Program-made: the position numbers and the translations under genes
Shown: piece after piece, positions 19,595-29,811 of the stretch
How the letters are laid out: every line of letters begins with the position of its first letter
How positions within the stretch are numbered: position 1 is the first letter of the stretch
Origin: Cellvibrio sp. OA-2007
Lineage (GTDB): Bacteria; Pseudomonadota; Gammaproteobacteria; Pseudomonadales; Cellvibrionaceae
Assembly (NCBI RefSeq): GCF_000953825.1
Contig: NZ_BBUL01000090.1
Coordinates: forward strand, 62,001 to 126,000
DNA length: 64,000 bases
Reading direction: 5' to 3'
Notes under the pieces: model-generated
What the model was told of the DNA's origin: nothing
What the model saw: only the letters and a program-made list of their open reading frames with translations
Database searches by the model: none

Positions 19595-22279
19595 CTAAAT
19601 TTTTAAACTGTACTCAACGTAGACAACACGCCCGGTATTATCGTAAAGATCATAGTGCGGCTCTTCGTATAATCCGTTGCGATCAAACACTGGATCTTCA
19701 TCCGTTAAGTTGGTTGCGCCGACTTTTACCTTACCCCAACCCTCTGCATCAAAGGTATAGGCTGCATTTAGGGTCGTCCAGCTTTTTAGGTCTTTATTGC
19801 TGGTCGCTAAATAAGCATCGCCGGAATCAGTGAACGCAATAAAATCTTGCTGGGAAGATGCGCCGATATAATCGACAATAATATCGATTGAATGCTGCTC
19901 CAAACTCCAACCAAGCGCTAATTGGGAGCGCATATCCGGCTGTAAATTAAAACCCGCAGTATCTTGCAAAGGACCACTAAAATAGCCGGGTTCTTTGTAG
20001 TCCAAGGTATGCGCAACAAACAGTTCAGAAGTGAAACGCCCTACGCCTGTATCAATACCCGCTTTTATTTGTAAATCCAATCCTGATGTTGAGAGTTCAC
20101 CGTTATTGACGTAGGCGCTATGAACAATAGGTTTGCCACCGCTGCGATCAACATACGTATTGCTTGCAGGATCAAATGGGTAACCCGCCACTTCGGCATA
20201 AAATACATCTTGCGTGACCGGCTGGATAATAACGTTGCTAATATCGACCGCCCAATAGCTTAAATCGACTGAGAAGTCATCACTGACTTGCCAATTGCCA
20301 CCCAAGCTAAATGAATCAGATTTTTCTGCATCCAAATTTTCATTGCTGTAAAAATAGGTATCAATTTGAGTACTGGAACAATCCTCTGGCGCAATATTAT
20401 TTTTAGCGCAGGTAAATTGATCGGATGCAGTTTCGGCAGAAAATGCGGTAGCGCCGTAGATCTCATCCAAACCTGGAGCGCGAAATCCGCGCCCAATACG
20501 CGAGCGCAACACCAGCGAGTCAGTCACCTGCCAAGTGGCCGCAATAGTAGGTGAAGTGGCTGAACCAAAATCGCTGTATGAGTCGTAGCGAACGGCGGCA
20601 TTCAATTCAATTGCGTCGCTAACCGGGATTACCGTCTCGGCAAATAATGCCGAAATATCGCGATCACCACGCGCTGAATTGCCGGAACTTCCGCCAACAA
20701 ATCCGCCCTCTGATGCACGATCATAATTATTTTCATAGTCCAGCGAAATTTCTTCCGCACCGACCAGCGCCAGTACGTCGCCAGCGCCAAACCAATCGCC
20801 AATACCAAATTGTAATTGGCCATAAAACTTCATCATTTCACTCAGGTTATCTTGCGTGGTTAAGGCGCTCATCGCCTGTGCGCCCTCTTCCGAAAAAGGA
20901 TCGATGCCCTGATTCATCACATAATCAAGACCGGTATAAGACAAATAATATTTTCCATATTCTTTTGCGTCGTAGCGGCTATTTTGCACATAGATTTCAT
21001 AGCTCACTTCATCCGTCAAATCGCCACGCAAACCAAACGTGGTATCAAACTGTGTATCGGTGGTGAAATTATCGCGTAGCCCAACATTGGTCCAGCGGTA
21101 GTAACCCGTCAGCTCATAATTATCGCCAATCAACCCCTGCTGCTTTAACGCATCTATATCGTAGGGAACATCTTTATAATCGGCTGGCATTTCATCCCAC
21201 GTAGCCGCAGGCGGTGCAAAACGCCCAAATGATTCAACGCGCGAAATAATTGAACGGGCATAAAATTCGGTGGAATCATTTACATCGTAAGTGTAATTGA
21301 CATACACATTGGTTTTGTCCAATTCAGCTTTGTTGGCGGAAACATCGGCAAAGCCATACATACAATAGGTGTTTTCATTCAGATTAGAATCTGCACCCCA
21401 GTCAATATCGGCATCCACTACACCGAGAAAACCATCACCTGCGGCACAACCATTTGCCGCTTTAATCCGGTCATAACCTGTGTCTGGATCATAAATGGCA
21501 ATTGATTTGCCGTAGATTGAATAGCCAATAGTATCCACATAGGCATCGATCACGCCGTCGCCGTCAACATCACGGGTTTTCGGCGCGGTGTAGCTGCGGT
21601 CGCGATCAAAAATAGGATCACGCATACTCTTTTCAATGGCAAAGGTGAGATTGCTGTTATCGCTATCGACACCGGCCAATAAGCTTGCCGTAAATTCACT
21701 GCCGTCATCGCGCGAGCGATCGCCGCCGCGTATTTTAAATTCCACTCCGTCAAAATTTTCACGCAGATGCATATTCACAACGCCCGCAACTGCATCAGAA
21801 CCGTAAACTGCAGAAGCGCCGTCGGCCAAGACCTCAACCCGTTCCACTGCAGCCATAGGCACCATATTAATATTGGTTGTTGCGGCACCTAAATTCGGCG
21901 AGCCCACCATGCGCCGACCATCAAGCATGACTAATGTGCGGAAGTCTTCCAAGCCACGCAGATTTATCGTTGCGTTGGACTGCGCAGAACTGCCCGACCG
22001 CTCGCTGAATGACCCAAAGGAATTGAGCGGAGAATTGCGCAACACATCGGCTATGGTTAGTGAACCTAACGCGTCGATTTGCTGGCGTTCAATTTGAACT
22101 ACCTGTCCACCATTTTGGTAATTGCTGCGTTTAATACGCGAACCGGTAACCAAGGTTTCTTCGATATTGTCGTCAGCCGCTGGTTGTGCAGAAACCGGCA
22201 CAGTCACACTCATCAACAAGCTCGCGACGCCTAATGTAATAAATTGAACACTTAAGGATAACGGATGCTTTTTATTCAT
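19595..22279 (-). CDS. TonB-dependent outer-membrane receptor
   Basis: The 894-residue protein has a signal peptide ending near VSAQ, a TonB-box-like segment (EETLVTGSRI), a plug domain with DVLRNSPLN, INLRGLE, VLMDGRR-like and DGASAVYGSDAVAGVVN motifs, and a beta-barrel ending in an aromatic/hydrophobic strand (VVYVEYSLKI). It resembles the large OM receptors of Alteromonadales/Cellvibrionales that take up peptides or oligosaccharides rather than classic siderophore receptors. Its neighbours are a peptide transporter and a peptidase, so peptides are the best guess for the substrate. A GGGAGTGAG site precedes the ATG. Confidence 0.95.
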   Translation of the reverse strand: MNKKHPLSLSVQFITLGVASLLMSVTVPVSAQPAADDNIEETLVTGSRIKRSNYQNGGQVVQIERQQIDALGSLTIADVLRNSPLNSFGSFSERSGSSAQSNATINLRGLEDFRTLVMLDGRRMVGSPNLGAATTNINMVPMAAVERVEVLADGASAVYGSDAVAGVVNMHLRENFDGVEFKIRGGDRSRDDGSEFTASLLAGVDSDNSNLTFAIEKSMRDPIFDRDRSYTAPKTRDVDGDGVIDAYVDTIGYSIYGKSIAIYDPDTGYDRIKAANGCAAGDGFLGVVDADIDWGADSNLNENTYCMYGFADVSANKAELDKTNVYVNYTYDVNDSTEFYARSIISRVESFGRFAPPAATWDEMPADYKDVPYDIDALKQQGLIGDNYELTGYYRWTNVGLRDNFTTDTQFDTTFGLRGDLTDEVSYEIYVQNSRYDAKEYGKYYLSYTGLDYVMNQGIDPFSEEGAQAMSALTTQDNLSEMMKFYGQLQFGIGDWFGAGDVLALVGAEEISLDYENNYDRASEGGFVGGSSGNSARGDRDISALFAETVIPVSDAIELNAAVRYDSYSDFGSATSPTIAATWQVTDSLVLRSRIGRGFRAPGLDEIYGATAFSAETASDQFTCAKNNIAPEDCSSTQIDTYFYSNENLDAEKSDSFSLGGNWQVSDDFSVDLSYWAVDISNVIIQPVTQDVFYAEVAGYPFDPASNTYVDRSGGKPIVHSAYVNNGELSTSGLDLQIKAGIDTGVGRFTSELFVAHTLDYKEPGYFSGPLQDTAGFNLQPDMRSQLALGWSLEQHSIDIIVDYIGASSQQDFIAFTDSGDAYLATSNKDLKSWTTLNAAYTFDAEGWGKVKVGATNLTDEDPVFDRNGLYEEPHYDLYDNTGRVVYVEYSLKI

Positions 22280-22620
22280 TTACTCACTCCCAGTAGTAAC
22301 TAATTAAATATCTTATACACACACTTAAACCTGCCCCCTAACACACTGCTGAATATGTTGGTCTGGATCAAACAAAAACGGTATTTTGGCAAATGCGGCT
22401 TTCATGCCAAGTAGCGGCTATACAATAAACACAGTTAATTACCCATGAATTTTGTGCTCGAGTCTAGCTATTACTGGGGGTAAGGATTGAATTAGTGATC
22501 CAGATCTCTTTATGTTTTTGTCGTAATCTTGAAAAACAAGTTTAGTGGAAGTTTTTGATTGCACCAGAATGCATCAAAGTAATGCCCGGCAAAAATTATG
22601 CGCGAGCCAAAATCGTGCGC
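22280..22620 (-). promoter_or_regulatory. Spacer holding the TonB-receptor promoter
   Basis: This 341-base AT-rich stretch carries no gene. It must contain the promoter and leader of the TonB-dependent receptor (reading leftward) and the 3' end region of the HAD hydrolase gene. I see no clear operator, riboswitch or terminator in it. Confidence 0.4.
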
Positions 22621-23406
22621 TCAGGCTATGACACTCAATAGGTTAGCAATTGATGGAACAAGATAATCTGGCGCGACTGCAGACTGCTCAAAGTAAGCTC
22701 GACGAAATTTTCCAGTTTCAACCAGACAACCTTTTATTCCAATTAGTTGGGCACCACCAACATCGCTGTCAATATCATCGCCAACCATTAGTGCATCCTC
22801 TGCACTTACCATCGCAGAATCCAGCACTCGCTGATAAAAATCACGGTTAGGCTTACCCATCACCCGGGCATTTTTGCTGCTGACATATTCAAGGCCCGCA
22901 ACAAAAAAACCTATATCAGCTTTAAGGCCATCTTCGGTTTGCCAGAAACGATTTTTATGCAGCGCAATTAACTCCGCACCGCCATGTATCACGTTAAACA
23001 GACGATTGATCAGGCTTAAATCCCATGCATCGCCAATATCACCTAGAACGACATAATCCGGTTTTTTTTCATCCCAGCTAAATTCGGAAAAATCCAATTT
23101 GATACTATCGGCCACCACCGGCCATATACGCACCGGGCGACGCAATTGTTGCTGCAAACTCAACAACTCCAATTTTGCACCAACAGGCGCACTGATCAGC
23201 TCGTCCTCCTCCAACGTAAACCCCATCACACGCAACTGAGCGACTAACTCATCCTGAGGCTTGGTTGTGGTATTGGTGAGAAAGCGCAAGCTTATGCCGC
23301 GTTCACGCAACTGCTTGATGCACTCTATCGCGCCGGGAATTGGCTGCTTGCCTACATACAGAGTACCGTCCAGATCCAGCATAATTAATTTCGGCGTTCG
23401 ACTCAT
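22621..23406 (-). CDS. HAD-IIA (NagD-like) phosphatase
   Basis: The 261-residue protein has the HAD motifs MLDLDGTLYVG (nucleophile and acid/base Asp), FLTNTTTK, and MVGDDIDSDVGGA. The cap is inserted in the NagD (type IIA) position. Family members dephosphorylate nucleotides or small phosphorylated metabolites. The closest resemblance is to the TIGR01458-like group, whose substrate is not established. It is divergent from hisC, with the two genes sharing a 184-base spacer. Confidence 0.9.
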   Translation of the reverse strand: MSRTPKLIMLDLDGTLYVGKQPIPGAIECIKQLRERGISLRFLTNTTTKPQDELVAQLRVMGFTLEEDELISAPVGAKLELLSLQQQLRRPVRIWPVVADSIKLDFSEFSWDEKKPDYVVLGDIGDAWDLSLINRLFNVIHGGAELIALHKNRFWQTEDGLKADIGFFVAGLEYVSSKNARVMGKPNRDFYQRVLDSAMVSAEDALMVGDDIDSDVGGAQLIGIKGCLVETGKFRRAYFEQSAVAPDYLVPSIANLLSVIA

Positions 23407-23590
23407 AGTAGCGTCCTTTGTTTACTCGAATTGCAGTGTGTCTGTTAAGTGTAGCTCCCAGCTAACCCACCCTGTTCTGAACCAGCAATAAATATTCCAT
23501 CAACACCGGAAAACCAGTAGAAGGATAGGAACAGCGCGTGGCACAGCGTATACTGCCCACCCGTTTTAATGCGTGCCGAGAGGAGCAAAC

Positions 23591-24643
23591 ATGTCGAAGT
23601 TTTGGAGTCAGGTGGTGCGTGAACTGGAGCCCTATGTGCCCGGTGAACAGCCACAAATTGATGGTTTGATCAAGTTGAACACCAACGAGAGCCCCTACCC
23701 GCCCTCGCCCAAAGTGATCGACGTAATCAACCATGACGCCATCGACCGTTTGCGTCTTTACCCGGATCCCAACTCGAAAAGACTGAAAAACACCATCGCC
23801 AACTACTACAATGTCACGGCAGAGCAAGTGTTTGTCGGCAATGGTTCAGATGAGGTGCTGGGGCTATTATTTATGGCCTTTTTCCAGCAGGACAAACCGC
23901 TGTTGTTCCCCGATATCAGCTACAGCTTTTATCCGGTCTATTGCAAATTATTTGGCATCACCGCACACACTATTCCGACGCGCGATGATTACACGATTAA
24001 CTTTTCTGATTACGCAATTGCCAACGGCGGCATTATTTTCCCCAACCCCAATGCACCCACAGCGATTGGCAAACCGCTCGCAGACATTGAAGCCTTGCTG
24101 CAAAACAACACTGAGTCGGTGGTGGTAGTCGATGAAGCCTACGTGGATTTTGGTGCGGAAACGGCGATTGCGCTAGTCGATAAATACCCCAATCTGCTAG
24201 TGGTGCAAACCTTGTCAAAATCCCGCTCACTTGCGGGTATGCGCGTAGGTTTTGCAGTTGGCAATAAAGATTTAATCGACGCATTAGATCGGGTTAAGAA
24301 TTCATTCAATTCTTATCCACTGGATCGCTTGGCAGAAGCAGCGACTATAGTTGCGTTTGAAGATGATGCCTACTTCAAAAGCTGTCGCGATAAAATTATC
24401 GCCACGCGCGATTGGACAGTAAGCGAACTGGATAAACTCGGTTTCAAAAGCCTGCCATCACAAGCCAATTTTGTTTTCACCGAACCGGTAGGAAAAAATG
24501 CGGCTGAAGTTGCACAGTATTTGCGCGACCACAAAATTCTAGTGCGCTATTTTAACAAACCACGTATCAATCAATTTTTGCGCATTACCATCGGCACCGA
24601 TACCGAAATGCAGGCGCTGATTGGGGTTTTAAAAACACTGTAG
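23591..24643 (+). CDS. hisC: Histidinol-phosphate aminotransferase
   Basis: The 350-residue PLP enzyme has [28 protein letters not shown] and [15 protein letters not shown] with the PLP Lys210, characteristic of HisC. It converts imidazole-acetol phosphate and glutamate to histidinol phosphate in histidine synthesis. I chose the ATG at 23591 because GAGAGGAGC precedes it; an in-frame start 18 bases earlier lacks a site. No other his gene is nearby, so it may be a second copy or a detached pathway member; some homologues act on aromatic amino acids. Confidence 0.92.
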   Translation: MSKFWSQVVRELEPYVPGEQPQIDGLIKLNTNESPYPPSPKVIDVINHDAIDRLRLYPDPNSKRLKNTIANYYNVTAEQVFVGNGSDEVLGLLFMAFFQQDKPLLFPDISYSFYPVYCKLFGITAHTIPTRDDYTINFSDYAIANGGIIFPNPNAPTAIGKPLADIEALLQNNTESVVVVDEAYVDFGAETAIALVDKYPNLLVVQTLSKSRSLAGMRVGFAVGNKDLIDALDRVKNSFNSYPLDRLAEAATIVAFEDDAYFKSCRDKIIATRDWTVSELDKLGFKSLPSQANFVFTEPVGKNAAEVAQYLRDHKILVRYFNKPRINQFLRITIGTDTEMQALIGVLKTL

Positions 24644-24661
24644 CGCTCATTGAAAACAGAC

Positions 24662-24692
24662 AAAAAAGCCCGAGCAATTCGGGCTTTTTTTG
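24662..24692. terminator. Bidirectional intrinsic terminator after hisC
   Basis: AGCCCGA and TCGGGCT form a perfect short stem between an A-run and a T-run, between the converging hisC and STAS-protein genes. Confidence 0.92.
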
Positions 24693-24706
24693 CAGATGGG
24701 CAGGAT

Positions 24707-25369
24707 TTATTTAGGCGGTAAAATGTGTGCGCTTTCAATTGCAAAATATTTATCCATTCCCGTCCACTGCAGCAGCTGAGTCACCTCTTTATTGCAATTA
24801 CACAATTTAATGGCATCGCGTACCGAGCCTTTGCGCTCTTTGAATAACAGTAGCATCCCCAAGCCCGTTAAACTTAATGCCGGAGTTTCGCTCAGGTTAA
24901 ACTCGAACTCCTTGATATCGGCAGATTCAGGGTCATTTAGCAACCGGCTCCACTCCTTGCGCAAATCGTTATCGATATTGCCGTAGATACTCACACGCAG
25001 ACCGCGCCCATTGTTAATCCGCACCCAATCCATACTGGCTGCATCTGAAAAGGTCACGGCTGAAGATGACGACGGCTTGGCGGGCGCTGTTTTTTTTGTG
25101 GGGGCGGCCGACTTTACACCAGGTTTAATCGGCACATGGGCACGCGGCATTGCTATAGAAGCATGGGCGGCAGCAGTAGGCGGTGTTAAAGGCTTGGGTT
25201 TGGATTTATCGGCCCAACCATCAGGCACCACATCATCCCAACTGCTTTCTACCTTGCCATTGCCGATTACATCATCGATCACCCGCCCTTCCGTGCGCTT
25301 GACGCGAGCCTGCTCATCATCGGCGCGAACAACTTTTTGTTCACCCACAAAAGGAACAAGATGGCGCAT
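24707..25369 (-). CDS. STAS-domain protein with a low-complexity N-terminus
   Basis: The 220-residue protein has about 115 N-terminal residues rich in Pro, Ala, Lys and Ser and a C-terminal STAS domain (about residues 120-215: RVSIYGNIDNDLRKEW.., LSLTGLGMLLLFKERKG). The segment before GLG lacks the usual Asp-Ser pair, reading SLTGLG, so phosphorylation-controlled anti-sigma binding is not certain. The start at 25369 follows an AGGGGA site. It is transcribed away from the leader of the GGDEF-EAL gene. The partner is unknown; STAS proteins commonly bind sensor kinases or anti-sigma factors. Confidence 0.8.
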   Translation of the reverse strand: MRHLVPFVGEQKVVRADDEQARVKRTEGRVIDDVIGNGKVESSWDDVVPDGWADKSKPKPLTPPTAAAHASIAMPRAHVPIKPGVKSAAPTKKTAPAKPSSSSAVTFSDAASMDWVRINNGRGLRVSIYGNIDNDLRKEWSRLLNDPESADIKEFEFNLSETPALSLTGLGMLLLFKERKGSVRDAIKLCNCNKEVTQLLQWTGMDKYFAIESAHILPPK

Positions 25370-25679
25370 GTGATTCCCCTGAAGTGCCATTAATTATCAA
25401 TGTAATTTTAGTGCAGAGTTACGCAAACGCGAGCCCAACTGCGCTTGTCACTCTATGATCGCTCAGTGTCTGTGCCTATTTTTTACTCATTCTTATGAAA
25501 ACATATTATTGGCACACTTTTCATCATTATCGCAAAATGCCTCCATCCATTGGGAATTTTGGAAACATTGGTGTATTGATTCCATCCAATGTGGATAAAG
25601 TTTCCGTAACTGTAGCAGCACCCCTATTTATTTATCATAAAAAAAATCTCCCATAAGCTTTTTTGTTGTAAAGTGCTGA

Positions 25680-25823
25680 TTCGATGTAGAAATTTGGGAA
25701 ATGCAGGCCCCGGAAGAGCGGCCAAAAGTTAGGTTTTTAGTGATAGTGATCCGCCGCCCTCAAGGGGACTGCCTCATGGCGAGATGCACTAAATGGCGCG
25801 ACGATCACCCAAATTGAGCGATT
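25680..25823 (+). promoter_or_regulatory. Structured leader of the GGDEF-EAL gene
   Basis: The last 140 bases before the ATG at 25824 are GC-richer than the preceding 300 bases (25370-25679), in which I see no other feature. Two pairings are visible that cross each other: TTTAGTG (25736-25742) with CACTAAA (25787-25793), and GTGATC (25746-25751) with GATCAC (25803-25808). Between them are small hairpins CCC-TCAA-GGG and GCC-TCAT-GGC. The crossing pairings mean either a pseudoknot or two alternative folds. It does not match the c-di-GMP (GEMM) riboswitch consensus I know. Structural role is inference. Confidence 0.35.
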
Positions 25824-28142
25824 ATGCAAAACAATGAAGCAGCGCAGTCAAAGAACACTGCTATAGAATTAATCAAAAAGTTTCAGCAACTTTTTACCGA
25901 TTTAAATCACAAACAAATCGCCGAGCGCTTGGTGAAGCTGGTTATTACCAAAGAAGCCATAAGCCGTGCTGTATTAATTGTTGAGCGTGATAGCCATCTG
26001 TATGTTGAAGCAATTGCATCATCTTGCCCCCGCGCGCCCTTTGTTAGCGGCGTAGCGACTTCACTCAGCCGCCTGAATTACTTACCACATCAATATATTC
26101 ATCAGGTTTTTGATTCCGGCACCCCTTGCGCACTAGACCAACAGACAATTAGTCAACTCGGTGCCCTCTTTATCCAAAAAGGCACCAACTCCTGCTTTTT
26201 GCACCCGATTCAGGAAAAGAACAAAACCATCGCCGTATTTTATATGGAGTCCACCCAGCAACTACCGCAACTACAAAAGGTAGTGAACGAGCTGGATACG
26301 GTATGGACATTTAGCTCACTGCTCGTGCGCCAAGTCATCGACATGTGGCACCACGAAGAGCAAGCCGAGCGGTTTCGCCTTGCCGAACAAGCACTCTGGG
26401 CGAGCGAAACCTATTTGAATGCGATACTGCGCTTTTCCCCCGCGCTAATTTCAGTGAAGGATTTGGATGGTAATGTAGTGCTGGCAAGTGAGCACTTCAA
26501 ACAAATGGCCAATATCGATGAATCCGGATTTGTCGGCAAAAACGTGTTTGATGTTTACCCCAAAGACGTTGCCCAATCCATGTGGGAAATCGACATAGCC
26601 GCCAAAACCAAACAGCAGACCTACGAGGTCGAGCTGAATTTAATGCATAAAGATGGCAGCCAACACACCTATCTGATGGTGAAGTTTCCGCTGCGCAACA
26701 AAGAAAATAATGTATTTGGTGTCTGCACCATTGGTACCGACATTTCGGAGCGCAAGCTGGCGGAAAACGCGCTGCGCGAACAGCAATCGCGCCTCAACTA
26801 CATGGCCTTCCACGATTCGCTAACCTCCCTGCCCAACCGCTCATTGTTTTATGACCGCATTTATCACGGCTTGGCGCGCGCGCGTCGCAGCGACTCTAAA
26901 GTCGCTTTGATGCTGCTCGATATCGACCGCTTCAAAAACATCAATGACAGCCTTGGTCACGACGCGGGCGATATTTTGCTGAAAGCCATCGCTATGCGCC
27001 TGAATGAAGGGGTGCGCGATATGGATACAGTAGCGCGCTTGGGTGGCGACGAGTTTGTGGTAGTACTCGAAGGTATTCACGACTTGGAAGACGTAGTGTT
27101 TGTCGCGAACAAGTTGCTGACAACATTGGCGCGGCCACTGGAAATAAGCGGCCACAGTATTTCCACCACAGTCAGTATTGGTGTCAGCGTATTTCCTGAC
27201 GATGGCATGGATACAGATGAACTGTTAAAAAATGCCGATGTTGCTATGTACAAGGCAAAAGAGGCGGGCAAAAACAATTGCCAGTTTTATACCAAAGGTA
27301 TGAATGCCACTGCAGTGAATTATTTATTGCTGGAAAACGATTTGCGCCGCGCGGTAGAGCAACAACAACTGGTGCTCTACTACCAGCCGCAAGTCGATTT
27401 AAAAACCGGCGAAATGATGGGTGTTGAAGCGCTGGTGCGCTGGCAGCATCCGGACCGGGGGCTTATATCGCCCGCGCATTTTATTCCCCTCGCGGAAGAG
27501 ACAGGTTTAATTGTGCCAATTGGCGAATGGGTGCTGCGCGAGGCCTGCCGACAGCAAAAAATCTGGTTAGATGCGGGCAAGTATGTTGGCAAGATTGCGG
27601 TAAATTTATCGCCACGCCAATTCCGTCAAAAGAACTTCCCGGGCAAAGTCGAAGCCATTCTCACCGACATAGGCTTAGAAGCAAAATATCTGGAGCTGGA
27701 GATCACCGAAAGCTGCGCCATGGAACATGCCGGCGAGACGATCAATCAGCTCAATCAACTCAACCAGATGGGTATGTTTCTCGCCATCGACGATTTTGGC
27801 ACTGGCTATTCATCGCTCGCCTATTTGCAGCGTTTTCCGATTCAGAAACTCAAAATCGACCGCAGTTTTATCAATGATATTCACGACGACGATAACGATG
27901 CCGCAATTGCTAAATCGATCATCGGCCTGGCGCACAACATGCAGATGCGAGTTGTTGCCGAAGGTGTTGAAAACGAGCGACAAGCCGAATGGTTGCGCGA
28001 CAAAGGCTGCGATCAGGCACAAGGCTTCCTCTATGCCAAACCCATGACATCCAAACAATTAGAAAACCATTTCCGCAATGGAAAGTTTTATTTTGATGGC
28101 ACCGTCATTCAGCTAGAAGCGCATATGAAATTGGGGGCTTAA
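25824..28142 (+). CDS. GAF-PAS-GGDEF-EAL c-di-GMP signalling protein
   Basis: The 772-residue cytoplasmic protein has a GAF-like region (about 10-175), a PAS domain (about 195-315), a GGDEF domain (about 330-490) and an EAL domain (about 505-755). GGDEF is intact (residues 407-411) with an RDMD inhibitory site five residues before. The EAL active site is also intact (Glu535 in EALVRW, then NLSPRQF, ELEITES, DDFGTGYSSL, KIDRSFI, VAEGVE). It could therefore both make and degrade c-di-GMP, the balance being set by the sensor domains. It converges on rimK. A hairpin overlaps its last codons. Confidence 0.96.
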   Translation: MQNNEAAQSKNTAIELIKKFQQLFTDLNHKQIAERLVKLVITKEAISRAVLIVERDSHLYVEAIASSCPRAPFVSGVATSLSRLNYLPHQYIHQVFDSGTPCALDQQTISQLGALFIQKGTNSCFLHPIQEKNKTIAVFYMESTQQLPQLQKVVNELDTVWTFSSLLVRQVIDMWHHEEQAERFRLAEQALWASETYLNAILRFSPALISVKDLDGNVVLASEHFKQMANIDESGFVGKNVFDVYPKDVAQSMWEIDIAAKTKQQTYEVELNLMHKDGSQHTYLMVKFPLRNKENNVFGVCTIGTDISERKLAENALREQQSRLNYMAFHDSLTSLPNRSLFYDRIYHGLARARRSDSKVALMLLDIDRFKNINDSLGHDAGDILLKAIAMRLNEGVRDMDTVARLGGDEFVVVLEGIHDLEDVVFVANKLLTTLARPLEISGHSISTTVSIGVSVFPDDGMDTDELLKNADVAMYKAKEAGKNNCQFYTKGMNATAVNYLLLENDLRRAVEQQQLVLYYQPQVDLKTGEMMGVEALVRWQHPDRGLISPAHFIPLAEETGLIVPIGEWVLREACRQQKIWLDAGKYVGKIAVNLSPRQFRQKNFPGKVEAILTDIGLEAKYLELEITESCAMEHAGETINQLNQLNQMGMFLAIDDFGTGYSSLAYLQRFPIQKLKIDRSFINDIHDDDNDAAIAKSIIGLAHNMQMRVVAEGVENERQAEWLRDKGCDQAQGFLYAKPMTSKQLENHFRNGKFYFDGTVIQLEAHMKLGA

Positions 28143-28152
28143 AAGCCCCCAA
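28131..28152. terminator. Hairpin overlapping the stop of the GGDEF-EAL gene
   Basis: TTGGGGGCTT and AAGCCCCCAA pair perfectly over 10 bp, with the stop codon lying at the loop. A short T-rich run follows on the + strand only weakly. It sits between convergent genes (stops at 28142 and 28161) and could end both transcripts. Confidence 0.55.
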
Positions 28153-28160
28153 ATTTACCT

Positions 28161-29066
28161 CTAACCCTTACCGCGAACCTTGTTCGCATTGGGCCGCGCG
28201 TTTTCTTCCACAAACCGCACAATCGCATCCGCAACATCTTTTTGTGTTGCGCCTTCAATACCCTCAAGGCCGGGCGATGAATTTACTTCCATCACCAATG
28301 GCCCACGGCTGGAACGCAGCAAATCCACCCCTGCAATATGCAACCCCATGGTCTGCGCTGCTTTGATGGCGGTGCGGCGCTCGGTCGGGGTGAGTTTGGT
28401 AACTTTTGCAGTACCGCCACGATGCAGGTTGGAGCGGAATTCGCCCTCTTGCGCGGTGCGCTCCATTGCCGCGACCACTTTATCGCCAATCACAAAACAG
28501 CGTACATCACTGCCATTTGCCTCTTTAATAAACTCCTGCACCAAAAACTCAGCGCGCAGTTCACGGAACGCTTCAATCACACTCTCTGCTGCTTTTTGAG
28601 TTTCAGCGAGCACTATGCCGCGCCCCTGAGTGCCCTCGCATAGCTTGAGCACCAGCGGAGTACCACCCACTAACTTGATCAACTCCTTGGCGTCGTGCAC
28701 GTTGTAGGCGAAGCTGGTTTTAGGCAGGCCTATGCCCTTGCGCGACAATAACTGCAGTGCCCGCAACTTATCCCGCGAGCGCCCCAAAGCGATGGATTCT
28801 GTGAGGCAGTAAACGCCCATCATCTCAAACTGGCGAATGACCGCTAAACCATAATGCGTAACAGAGGCGCCGATACGCGGGATCACCGCATCAAAATCTT
28901 CCAGCTGTTCACCCATATACCAGATAGCAGGGCTGTCAGAGGCGATATCGATGTAGCACTTGAGGATGTCAATAACACGCACCTCGTGGCCGCGTTTAGT
29001 GCAGGCCTCCACCAGTCGGCAGGTGGAATAGAGGCGACGATTGCGCGACAAAATAGCGATTTTCAT
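28161..29066 (-). CDS. rimK: Ribosomal protein S6--L-glutamate ligase RimK
   Basis: The 301-residue ATP-grasp enzyme ([70 protein letters not shown]) is a close match to RimK, which adds glutamates to the C-terminus of ribosomal protein S6 and so alters translation. It lies 38 bases downstream of a RimB-like protease gene, giving the rimB-rimK order known in pseudomonads. An AGG site precedes the ATG. Confidence 0.97.
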   Translation of the reverse strand: MKIAILSRNRRLYSTCRLVEACTKRGHEVRVIDILKCYIDIASDSPAIWYMGEQLEDFDAVIPRIGASVTHYGLAVIRQFEMMGVYCLTESIALGRSRDKLRALQLLSRKGIGLPKTSFAYNVHDAKELIKLVGGTPLVLKLCEGTQGRGIVLAETQKAAESVIEAFRELRAEFLVQEFIKEANGSDVRCFVIGDKVVAAMERTAQEGEFRSNLHRGGTAKVTKLTPTERRTAIKAAQTMGLHIAGVDLLRSSRGPLVMEVNSSPGLEGIEGATQKDVADAIVRFVEENARPNANKVRGKG

Positions 29067-29104
29067 AGGAAACCTGAGTAAGAAAAAAGAAAGGTGGTTG
29101 ATCG

Positions 29105-29575
29105 CTAAAGCGATGCCATCGCCGGGTGGTTTTTATTGCCACCCAGTAAAAAAGATTTGCTGCTATCTACCCAAAAACCTTGTTTCAAGGCGCTGCGCCC
29201 GAGCAGCATGCGGAAGCGCATATTCTCCCGATCCGTAAGCGTTACCTCAATAGACATACTGATTCCATTGATAAGCAAGCAAGTTTCAATCACCACCCGC
29301 TCCTCGCTGTGCCCGCCGGAATCGGTCACCTTACGAATATCCTTTACTGGCGCCTCGCACTCAATGCAGGTGAGGCTATCTTGCTGCGACGGGTGCAGGC
29401 CAAACCTCACCCAGGGCTTGCCATCCTTATCAAACGGCGTAACGTAATACGCATGTAACGCACTGGTGCGTGCGCCTGTATCGACCTTAACTTTAATGGC
29501 CGGGATACCTAATTCCGGTAGCCCTACCCATTCGCGCCAGCCGATTACCTCAGGTTGTTTTTTTGTCACTGCCAT
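29105..29575 (-). CDS. rimB: RimB-like retropepsin-type protease (ATP-dependent zinc protease family)
   Basis: The 156-residue protein has the PF05618 signature: [19 protein letters not shown] with the aspartic-protease [14 protein letters not shown], and [19 protein letters not shown]. In Pseudomonas fluorescens the RimB homologue is a polyglutamate-specific protease opposing RimK and cotranscribed with it. The gene is first in the pair, with an AGAGGG site before the ATG. The symbol is assigned from context; the protease activity is inference from the family. Confidence 0.88.
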   Translation of the reverse strand: MAVTKKQPEVIGWREWVGLPELGIPAIKVKVDTGARTSALHAYYVTPFDKDGKPWVRFGLHPSQQDSLTCIECEAPVKDIRKVTDSGGHSEERVVIETCLLINGISMSIEVTLTDRENMRFRMLLGRSALKQGFWVDSSKSFLLGGNKNHPAMASL

Positions 29576-29811
29576 AAGCCCTCTGTTGTCGGACTATTGA
29601 AATTACACGATTGATTGAATAAACACGCAAACCTAAAACAACAGGCGCGCTTTGTACCCCAGTTAAGGCTCAAGGTACAAAGGAAAAATTTAATATCGCC
29701 AAGCGATTTTTCTTTCGTTTTTTTATGGGCTATGGTAAATAGCGCGGGTCAAATTTCCCCACTAGGGGAGCCGACGCCACCCCTTCTCTCTGTCAATGTT
29801 GGAGTAGTCTT

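Noticed and set aside
25680-25823. GEMM-type c-di-GMP riboswitch
   Set aside because: The leader is structured, but the conserved GEMM helices and tetraloop/receptor pattern I know are not there. Kept only as an unassigned structured leader.
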